NCBI RefSeq assembly: GCF_002878395.1
Contig: NW_025826215.1
Span: 189,662-253,661, forward strand
DNA length: 64,000 nt
Direction: 5' to 3'
Origin: Capsicum annuum
Taxonomy: Eukaryota > Streptophyta > Magnoliopsida > Solanales > Solanaceae
Below are positions 35,705 through 46,433 of the stretch, one piece after another. The notes under the pieces were generated by a model. That model ran no database searches and was not told the DNA's origin. It was given only the letters and a program-made list of their open reading frames with translations. Every line of letters begins with the position of its first letter. Positions within the stretch are counted from its first letter, which is position 1. A program made the translations under genes and the position numbers.

Positions 35705-38284
35705 TGTCAGACCCCACAAAATCCTAAGATTGATTCAGTCCTTTAAAGCTTGTTAAGGGGTCCCATACTTAGAAAATTTTAGCTAAGTATTCATGCTTAG
35801 AGTTATTTTAGCCTGTATAGTTGGCGATCTTATTTCATGACCCTTACGACCATTAAATATTGATCTTTAAGTTGCTTCATGATTAGGAATGTTAGTAGGT
35901 GTTCTCGAATGAGTTTCGGCTTTTCAGACATTATTTGAGGCACGTTTAGAAGTCCAAAACAGTGTATCGATGCGATCTCAATACACCGCATTGCCTATTG
36001 CGTCAATGAATATTTTCCCCAGCTCCCAGTGAAATTTCCAATGAATCGATGCGAACTCGACGTGACACGTCGACCCCATCAACACGATCTGTGCATCACT
36101 AATTTGGTTTTCAGTAATTAAGATTCTGCATTCTCAGGGGTATTTAGGACATCTTCCCACAACTATTCAGCCCCAAAAAAATGAAATTCAACTTCCCTTA
36201 AGCAAATTAGACTCATTCTGTCTCAAATTACTCAAGAACAAAACCTAAGGCTTTCCATTCAAGGTTCAAATCTCAAGAATTTCACCATCAATCTTTAAGA
36301 ATTCAAGCATTTAGGTATGTGAAGTGTTCATTCAAGGGTTCCTTCCACCCTTGAAGTCCAAGCAACTCTTTTAAAACTTTAAGTAGATTGATTTGACGAA
36401 TTTCATGATTAAATTTGATTGTGTTCATGACTATGATGTTAGTTGGGGTTAGAATTCATAAATAATTTATAAGTTCATGAGATATAAATGGCATGTGTGG
36501 GTTGTTGTATGGTTTCATGTTAAAAAACCCCCTTTGAATTTTGAATTGGGGTTATGATTATGATTCTTGCAGGTTATATTATAGTCACGTGCATAAATTA
36601 TGCTCTTCAAGTGATTGATGAATTGTTCATGTAGGTTGAGTAGTGTAACCATATCATCCTAGTATGTATATAAGTTCATGTCATGCAAGTGTTTATCAAA
36701 ATGCCTCAATGAATGTTTTGTGATCAAGAAATTTGTTATCATGTTTCAAGATTGTGCTATGTCATAATTTATACTATCAAGTCCTGGAGGTATTCAATAC
36801 CCAACAATTTAGTTGTTTACCTTGAGCTACAGTAGTTATAGAACAGTCTCAGTAGTGTCACGAATAGTAGTACTCAGTAATCAGTCATAGTCTCAGTTCA
36901 GTATTCAGTTCAAAACTCAGTAAACTTAGTCAGCTAATAGAACTCAGTAGTATTCTATCAGTTAGAGGAACCCAGTGAACTCTGTTCAGTTCAGTTAGAC
37001 AATACGATTAATAAAAGCTAAAATCAAGTCTAGTACAGTCTAAGAATCAGTTCAGTGTCTATTCAGTTGGGAGTAAGATTCAACACCGAGCAAAAGCAGG
37101 AATGGTGGCTTTCCCATTAAGTAGGCAGAGTCATTAGTAGCAACCCCTGTACTCCAGAACTACATAGCCAGCATAAGATGAGGAGTCACCCGTCAGACTA
37201 GGCTTGACTACCTCCCAGGGGTGACCCGTCAGATTAGGCTTGGCTCCGCTCTGGTGTCACCTGTTAGTTAAGCTTGGCATCTTGGTCTTTCTAGTGTTAG
37301 TACATGTGGCACGGTATTATCACCCTTCCAACTGGCATCACAGGTTGGACCCCATCAGTTCATATTTAGGGCATGTCAGTTAGATGATTACCTCCCACAG
37401 TTTCAGTTTCTGTCTCAGTATAAAACTCAGTTCAGTTTTATAGAATCAAGAATGACAGATACAGTCACCCAGCTCAGTATAGAACTTAGATCAGTTCTAT
37501 AGATTTATGACTATCAGATACAGTCATTTAGATCAGTATAGTGCTCAGATCAGTATAGAACTCAGATTAGTTCTACAAAACCAGGACTATCAGATATAGT
37601 CACTCAGTTATCAGTCATACAATATTAGTAACTCAGATATCAGTGAATCAGTAATCCAGAACTCAATATCCAGTGTTATCATGACCTTAGTTACAGTTTA
37701 TCTATTCATGCATGTACTCTCATTCAGTTATGTTTATGTACTCAGCCAGTTATTATTCATGCATATGAACCCGTGCATATCATCCTACATCACTTAGCAT
37801 ACCAGTATATTTAAAGTACTGATGCATACTTTTCTTTTGCGTTATGATGTCTTATATCATAGGTTCAGACGCACGGGCTCCTGACCGCACTTAGCATCCC
37901 AGCCTATCAGAAGCAGACTTAGTGGTGAGTCCTCATAGTTTGAGGATAGAGTATTATTTTAGTATTTCTATAAAGTTTCTATTAGTCAGAGTTAGTTGGG
38001 GGATTATCCCATCAACTCCATAATTCAGGTAGTTAGAGGATTTCGAACTAAAGTATTTCAGACAGTTGTTTAAGTATTCAGCTTTCAGTATTCAGTATTG
38101 ATTTTTTATAGTTATGAACCCTATGGCATTTTCTGCCTAACTTCTACATTCATACCAGTTATATTGTTATTATAGTGTTATTATTATTCTGTGCTCACAA
38201 TAGGTACCAGGCATGGGTTAGCTAGAGGTCCTTCGGGGTCGCTAGCACCGTGTAGTGTCTGGGGTAAAGACTCGGGGCGTTACA
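35705..38284 (+). repeat. A3: 3' LTR of D
   Basis: 2,580 bp, starting TGTCAGACCC (C instead of A at position 4) and ending GGGGCGTTACA. It is followed by TAAAT (38285-38289) and then LTR-B sequence identical in context to 8701 onward. Contains U3-type ~60-bp repeats at 37430-37620. Confidence 0.92.
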
Positions 38285-40725
38285 TAAATACATAATCTTA
38301 AGCCTCTATTAGGGCATTATCTTTCCCTCATAATACTCCCAAGAACAAACCCTAACCAATCCTCTTCAAGATTCATCCATTTTATTACCTCCTATTCAAG
38401 AAAACAATCAAGAATTAAGCTTTCTATTCCAAGAAGTTCAAGAAAACATCAAGAACATTCCCAAGAACATCAATTCGATTCATCTTCTTCAAGGAACAAT
38501 TTTAAAAAAAAAACAAATAGGAATTCAAGTCAACCTTATTCATCAATTAGGGCAATTAAAGTATGTGGGGTTTATGAACAAGGATACTTCTTTCATCCTT
38601 GTGCCCAAAATTTATTTTAAAGCTGATTTTTATATGATTTTACATGAGTTTTAAATTAGGGTTCATACCCAATATTTTTATTTACAAGATTATGAGATTT
38701 TGAGAGATTTAGATGTTGAATTGCATGTCTACTTTTGTATTTTATGTGTATTGCTGAAATTTTCAGATTTAGATTGAATTATCATTACCTTCATTATCAA
38801 GCATGAATATTATCATATTTTAACATGTATTTGATGCATGGGTTATTAATCCCTAGTCGAATATCGCTATTTTAAGAATGATCATGCTATGAGCACCCTT
38901 TGACTAGATTATTTTCAGATTTTTGATAAAGATTTGATCTTTGATCTAAGTTTAGACATTGAATACACTTTATAGTTTCAGATTTTAGTTTAACTTAGCA
39001 ATTATACAGTTGGTTTCATAATGAACTATTATACTATATTTTTAAATTAGATTTCAAATAGAATGAGCATACAGATTAAAGGGAGTAGATTTAGCACCGA
39101 GAGGGAAGTGTGGGATTAGTGCGCCCTAACTTCAACAGAACTACATAGCCAACGTAGGTGCAGATTATCAGATTATTCCCATTTCTATATGGATGACAGC
39201 TACAATATGATCACTTAGATTAGGTTATACTCCTTGGCAAGAGTATAAAACCTCTCCCCATCATGAGGTTTTCCCCATAAGGAAACAAGACATTGGACTC
39301 CATGATAGCTCACATGGTTTATGTCAGTTAGAAGAACTCCCTTCAGATAAAGTATTTTTCCCTACAGCTTATATATATGTATACAAAATTTTAGCACTAC
39401 AATTTAAAAGTCTTATAAATAGAATCACAAAACAATTTAAGAAACTAAGTGTAAAGGCTTACAAACTTACTTAGATATTACTTTACTTAAGCCTCAGTTA
39501 CAGACTTACAGTTTTCAGTTCTTAGAAGATACTGGTGAGCCCTTTTTACTTAGCTTACATGATTTGCAAATAGAACAGAAGTACAATTTTTAGAACTAAG
39601 TGTTATGACTCACGATATTTATACAACATGTTTTACTATTCATGATAAATGATTTCTCAGCTTTAAGTTACTCAAGCCAGCATAAGTCATTTTCACTTAG
39701 CATGCATTGTATACAAAATATATGTACTTATATATATATATATATAAAGTTATGGTTTTACTTATACATTCACCCCATATGCTCATTATATTCCAAAAGT
39801 ACTGATCCATATATATGTTTACATGCTACATTGTCTTATAATATAGGTACAAGTTATAGTCTGTATAGTCAGAATCAGACAGTTGCAGATTCCAGCTAGC
39901 AGATGATGAGTCCTTTTACTTTGGGGACTTTAGTTAGATGTTGTTTACGTACTTTACTTTCTTACTCATATGTATTGATTAGTGGTAGTTGGATTTGCAT
40001 CCCAGCTATCTATAGTCAGTATAGTAAAGGCTTCATAGATGTCAGTTAGAGTCAGTCATATAATTTTAGTCCCTCTTTTCAGATTTTATCAGAATGCACA
40101 ATTATTGTTATAAAGTTTTAATGGACTAGTGTTTCTTGATGTTTTATTTTATAGCGTCCAAGTAAGAATTGTATGTAAGGTGGGTTGTTAAATCATGTTT
40201 AGCACTAGACATTAAGTTTGAACAGTGGATGGTCATAAAGGTGGATGTAATGATTTCTTGGTTAGTGTGGTTTGTTGTATGAAAGTGGTCTAGTAGGCCT
40301 GAACAGTACATATAAGAGTTTAAGTTCAGTTATTTATAATTACGTATGATTTTATAAGTATGCTGTTGAGGTGTTCCCAAGGTGATATGGGGATTGAATT
40401 ATTTTTTTCTAAGGTTATTACGTGTTGTGTGTGGTTATTAGAACCCTTGAATTGATAAGAATGAGTGAGGCTATGTGGTATATGATGTCCTTGTCAGTTA
40501 ACTTATGGGTTACAAGTTGATGATGTTGGTTTAAGGAAAAATATAAGTTAGAGATGTGATATTACTAGAGTATAAAGGAAGTTAGTATGGTTTAGCAAGG
40601 GTTTGGATATATCCATGTTAAATATTAGTATATAAGTTGGTGAGTGTTTGAGTTGATATATGATGACTTTTGGGGCTATAGAAATCAAAGAGTTGAATCT
40701 CAGAAGGAGGTATTAGCATTGGGTG
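38285..40725 (+). repeat. B1 continuation, duplicated copy 2
   Basis: Same content as 8696-10957 (LTR B remainder joined at about 40096 to B internal sequence by the same deletion), but it extends further, to 40725. There it is interrupted by solo LTR G. TTACA at 40726-40730 is the target duplication. Non-coding. Confidence 0.88.
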
Positions 40726-40730
40726 TTACA

Positions 40731-42148
40731 TGATACTCCTAAATTATACCTCTCTTATGAGAGAGTAAGCGGTCATTGTCAAATATATAATCCAACTAGG
40801 TTGGGGTGGAATCCCACAGAGAATATAGTGTTAAATTAAGTTACTTGTGAGTCAATCAACTGATAGTTAGTAGTTTCTGATAAATGGGGTTTTTATAAGA
40901 TTAATTTGAATGTTATTTCTCACTTTAATTTCACCACTTGCAACTAGTGTTTCAGTGTTTTAGATCAATGTTATAGGAAAACCAGAATTGTGTTCACTAT
41001 GGGTGTTGATACTTGATGTGCACTAATTGTGATTCAAGACTCTTATGACAGACAGGAACAACAGATTATCAATATCAAAGTGTTGTCTAAATGTCTCTCA
41101 ACCTATTTAGACTTTCAGCTACCTAATTCTTCTAAACTTAGGAAATCCATCTAATTAATCAGATTTTATCTCAGGTTAATTAACCTTGTTACAGCATTAC
41201 TATTAAATGAAAGTTTAACCCTTTTAAGTCCCTGTTGATAATTCACTTCCTACTAGATTGACTTCTTCTTTCACGTAAGTCAATACTTCGGTGTGGTCTA
41301 TTATTTGCAACCAATAGACAATATGCATAACAGAAGAATTACCAAGAAGTTCCTACTGCCTTAAGAATCTTGATAGACTAATGAACGTACAAGACTAAAC
41401 CCATAGATCCCACAATTCAGGTTAAGGAAAGTAGCTACTCTAAGGAAAGTAGTTACTCATGATGTAAAAAGCAACAACACATACTTAATTCATGATTCAA
41501 TAAATGATAACTTACAGAATGATGAAGGTATATAATTGTTTCTCCTCCGAGATCTCAGTAGAATTCCCCAAAACTTAATTTGCAAAAATACAGAGAAAAA
41601 CTAGTCAGAGATATTCTCTTTCGTGAGTTTCCTCCCCTCAATAAAAACCTAGAACTTGTCCTTAAATACCTAGGCTAATTTTGGAATCAAATTACAGATC
41701 ATAGAAAATCTCTCCCACATGTGATGCCAAATATGATGGCTTACCAAGAGTCTGATGACTTATCAGACAATGTCGTCAACTCCTCTTCAAACTCCATGTT
41801 TGCTACCTGTGGCTGACAACAAGGATTGACGACCTATCATGATTTTGATGGCTTATAAAAAAATGTTGTCACTTCTCTACTCTAACTCACATGCACTATC
41901 TTTGGCTAACGATATTCCTGACGGTTATTCACAAAGTTGACGACCTCTCATACAAGTCATCAATTGTACTCTTCATGGATGCTTACTCAAAATCTAACTC
42001 CTTTAACTCAGTTGTCATTGGTTTTCATACATCTTAGCTCACCTGTACTATCACAAAGAAAACAATCAAAAACAACAAAAGTTGCTTAAGAATTTAGAAT
42101 ATTCTGAGTTAAAAGCCTTAAATGTTCTAGCATCAAGCTCTCACATCA
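40731..42148 (+). repeat. G: solo LTR of a distinct family
   Basis: 1,418 bp starting TGATACTCCTAAATT and ending CATCA, flanked by TTACA on both sides (40726-40730, 42149-42153). The interruption is proved by the uninterrupted copy near 48010-48030. It shares no LTR blocks with A, B, C, E or F. The 5' end (TGATACTCC, then a GAGAGAGTAAGCGGTCA stretch) resembles LTRs of Tat/Ogre-like gypsy elements, from memory. Orientation is taken from that resemblance. No coding potential. Confidence 0.8.
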
Positions 42149-42153
42149 TTACA

Positions 42154-43437
42154 CATGAAGATACAATCCTTCTGGGTAAGTTTAGTTTTATGTGTATTGA
42201 TTGTACTCCATACTCTAGAGTAAAGTGATTGTAGTTTGGATTGGAGTTTATTTAGTGGTTAACAGACTTAGAGTGATAGTTTAAAGCTAAGGGAGAGATT
42301 ATAGAATGAGTAATCAAGTCATACTTCCAGATTCTAGTAGTGATACCAGTGTAATATAGAAAACCAGTAAGGGAGGATGATACCCGACTTATTCTCATCT
42401 TAATACAAAGTTTTGTACTTCAGTTATCCCGATATCTAGTCATGCCTTACATGTCAGCTCCATGAGCGCAATTCATATTTATGCACCTTATAGAAAAATA
42501 ATGTATACTTCTAGTTCCTAGCCTATACAGTTCTAGTTCACTCAGCAGTACGAATTATATTTCATGAAATCATGGATTCCAAACTCAGGTCATGTAGACC
42601 ATGACTCATGTATTTATGGTACATTCAGTTCTAGTTACTCATGCTACACTCCTAATGATCATCAAAATTCAGATTATGTCATTGGTGTCCTCAATTTCGA
42701 TCTCCTTAATGAATTCCTACATTTTATACCCTATTCCTAAGGCCTCAGTAAGAATGTCATGTTTGTATATATGTGGATAGATGAATTTCATATTAGTGAG
42801 TTCCTAGTAAAATTTTAAATGTAGTTGTTGAAGTGGAATATACAGTATGAGTTAACCCATTTAGCCAGTAATTCTGTCAAGCAGCCATACAGGCAAGTTT
42901 CTATGATTTTCAACCTTTCCATCTAGTCATATCATTCTAAGAGGAAATTTGTTTGCTTCATTGACTTTGTAAATTTAGCTCAGTTCATGCATCATGCATC
43001 AGTTTCATAATCTAGATGTTCAGTCATGATCCAACTCATAAGTTTTCCTTGTATCATCTCAGTCTTTTCCTAGTATTTCAACCAAATCAGTATCATTCGG
43101 GGATGAACTATCCAAAGGGGAGATGTTGTAATACCCTAAGTTTTCATGTCATAAACCTTTTATGTTTTTCTCATGAAATTAGATCCAGACTAAATAATGG
43201 TTACTCATAAGTTTACTCTCTCATTTCTATCTCAGCTTATAACCATCCTCACGTCAGTGCATGTATTCAAGAAATCAGCTCAATCATGATATTCAGTTCA
43301 TGTATCATATTTTAGAATCAGTTAAGCGATCATATCCTAAGTCATGCATGTTTAATATATGATCTCAGTTACCTTAGTACAGTACTCTCAATATGACCAG
43401 TCTTATTTGAGGAAGAATGTTCCCAAGGGGGAGATAT
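42154..43437 (+). other. B internal region, first copy (3' part)
   Basis: Co-linear with 48017-49315. No gag-pol similarity. A purine tract followed by TGTAATACCC occurs at about 43120-43142, about 300 bp before the real polypurine tract and LTR start (43424-43438), as though a second LTR start were embedded. The short open frame near 42660-42800 is conserved with 48471-48695 only because the DNA is duplicated. Confidence 0.75.
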
Positions 43438-46416
43438 TGTAATACCCCATACTTTTCTTAGTTCAGTTCAGCTCCTAGTGCGTGCTTAAAAAGCTTAGAA
43501 CCTGAAAATTTCACTAAGTTTTGTAAACTTAGTCATATATTTAAGACTTTATAACTTTGATGAATTTTAAAATGACCTTTCAGATTTCGAGATGAGGATT
43601 TTGAGTTGAATTATATTTAAGGGAGTAAGGATCATGTCTCGAGGAAGTTACAAAATTTTTAGGTGAGAAGTTATGGTATTTTTCATTTAGACAGTAGCTC
43701 ACTGCAATAGTACCGAATCGCAGTAACATGCAAAATAACACTCAGCCAGTTTTCAGCGGATCACCGTGATAGTACCGCATCGCGGTGAAGTTCCAGTTTA
43801 TAATCATCCATTTTTCAGTGAAGCACCACGATTATCCCGCATTGCGGTGAAGCTCAAATTATCACTCTTCCCTTCCAAGGGGCTCACCACGATTGCACTA
43901 CATCACGGTGAAGTGCTAAATTACACTCGTCCTTTGGATGGCAAATTCCAGTAGCTTAACGTGATTCCACCACGTCGCGATGAAGGCTTATTTTTCATGT
44001 TCTTGATCCATAATTTAGAATGCATTTGTCATGGACCTCAACCCTAGTGTGTGAAGTGCTTATGAGGTGAATAATGTTCCTAGAAATCGCTTAGAGCCAA
44101 GTTAAGCCAAGAACCTTATATCCATCCAAAGTTTGGGGTTCGACTCTATAAGGGTCTACTTTAAACATGTGTAAATTTTTATATACGTGTGATTTTTCAG
44201 CTTAAGATCCCCCAAACTATAAATAATTGAATTATCTTTCCAACGATACCAATTTAGCCTTAATCCAATACCTGAGCAAAAAGTTATAGCCATTTTAGTG
44301 TGAGGCAGTAAGTTGCCGCGATGGTACCGTGTCACTGTAAGGAGCAAAATCGGGATACGGGTTACGAATTTTTTCTTTAAATGAATGGGGGGGCAATGGG
44401 TTCCTATCCCACCTCAACCTATGTCATAAATACATGATCTTAAGCCTCAATTAGGGTATTATTTTTCCCTTATAATCCTAGTTTACTCCAAAGAACAAAC
44501 CCTAATCAATCCTCTTCAAGATTAATCCATTTCATTACCTCCTATTCAAGAAAGCAATCAACAATTAAGCTTTCTATTCCAAAAATTTCAAGAAAATTCT
44601 CAAGAACATCAATTCGATTCATCTTATTCAAGAAACAATCTTCAAAAAAAATAAATAGGAATTCAAGTTAACCTTCTTCATCAATTTAAGCAATTAAGGT
44701 GTGTGGGGTTTATGAACAAGGATACTTCTTTCATCCTTGTGTCCAAAATCTATTTTAAAGCTAATTTTTATATGACTTTACATGATTTTTAAATAAGGGT
44801 TCATACCCAATATTGTTATTTGCAAGCTTATGAGATTTTGAAAGATTTACATGTTGAATTGCATGTCTACTTTTCTGTTTTTATGCGTATTGCTGAAATT
44901 TCCACATTTAGAATTGAATTATCATTATCTTCATTATCAAGCATGAATATTATCATATTTTAACATGTATTTAATGCATGGTTTATTAATCCCTAGTTGA
45001 ATATTGCTATTTTAAGAATGATCATGCTACGACCACCCTTTGACTAGATTATTTACAGATTTTTGATAAAGATTGGATCTTTGATCTCAATTTAGACATT
45101 AAATCCACTTTGCAGTTTCAGATTTAATTTTAACTTAGCAATTATATAGTTGGTTTCATAATGAACCATATACTATATTTTTAGAGTGAATTTCCAACAA
45201 AATGAGCATACAGATTAAAGGGAGTAGTATTTAGCACCGAGCGGGAAGTGTGGGATTAGCATTCTCTAACTTCCACAGAACTATGTAGCCAACGTAGGTA
45301 CAGATTATCAAATTATTCCTATTTCTATATGGATGATAGCTATAGATGTGATCACTTAGATTAGATTATACTCTTTGGCAAGAGTATGACACCTCTCCTC
45401 ATCATGAGGTTTTCTCCATCGAGGAACAAGACGTTGGACTCCATGATCACTCACATGGTTTATGTCGGTTAGAAGAACCTCCCTTCAGATAAAGTATTTT
45501 CTCTACAGCTTATATATATGTATACAAAAGTTTTTAGACCTATAGTTTAAGAGTCTTATAAATAGAATAACATAACAGCTTTAGAAACTAAGTGTAAAGG
45601 CTTATACACTTACTCATATATTGCTTTACTTAGGCCTTAGTTACAAACTTACAGTTTTCAGTTCTTAGAAGATAAAGGTGAGCCCTTTTCACTTAGCTTA
45701 CACGATTTGCAAATAGAACAGAAGTACAACTTTTAGAACCAAGTGTTATGACTCACGATATTTATACAGTATGTTTTACTATTCATGATATATGATTTCT
45801 CAACTTTTAGTTACTCAAGCCAGCGTGAGTCATTTTCACTTAGCATGCATTGTTTACAAAATATATGTACTTATATATATACAGTTACAGTTTTACTTAT
45901 GCATTCACCCTTATATGCTCAGTACATTTCAAAAATACTGATCCACATAAATATCTATGTGCTACATTGTCTCATAATATAGGTACAATTTGTAGTATGT
46001 ACAGTCAGAATTAGACAGTTGTAGATTCCAGCTAGCAGATGATGAGTCCTCTTACTTCGGGGACTTTAGTTAGATGTTATTTATGTATTTTACTTTCTTA
46101 CTCATATGTATTGATTATTGATAGTTGGAGTTGCATCCTAGCTATCTATAGTTAGTATAGTAGAGGCTTCACAGATATCAGTTAGAGTTAGTCATGTAAT
46201 TTTAGTCCCTCTTTTCAGACTTTATCAAAATGTACAATTGTATCAGTACTGTATTTTCACATATTCCATCATTATTATGTTTCCATACAGTAAACTTAGT
46301 TATTTTATACATATTTAATCAGTTACTTAATAGTATGCCAGTTCATGGGTTTGCTTGGGATCATTTGTGGTCGTAAGCACTGTGTGACATCTCGGCACCA
46401 TTTCCAGGGCGTTACA
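43438..46416 (+). repeat. LTR B2 (central LTR)
   Basis: 2,979 bp, TGTAATACCC to GGGCGTTACA, the least damaged family-B LTR. It contains the hairpin-repeat array at 43696-43985 and 44313-44340, the CTTTCCAACGATACC block at 44236-44250, and a TATATATATGTATAC stretch near 45521. A polypurine tract precedes it and a primer site follows, so it is shared by two tandem units. Confidence 0.92.
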
Positions 46417-46420
46417 AACT

Positions 46421-46433
46421 TGGTATCAGCGCC
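46421..46433 (+). other. B primer-binding site
   Basis: TGGTATCAGCGCC, the tRNA-Met(i) site with one change, four bases after LTR B2. Confidence 0.85.

Larger units (their letters stand above)
10958..38284 (+). mobile_element. D: family-A chromovirus (Tekay/Del-like), 5' LTR truncated, hosts C and E
   Basis: After removal of the nested elements, D has a partial 5' LTR (10958-11571 plus 21385-21507), a primer site (21512-21524), leader (21525-21674), gag-pol (30736-35381), a polypurine tract and a complete 3' LTR (35705-38284). The right flank is TAAAT (38285-38289), the same target duplication as the solo LTR A1. This implies that both copies descend from one insertion. The chromodomain-like tail after integrase places it with chromoviruses. 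Coding frames contain many stops and frameshifts. Confidence 0.85.
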
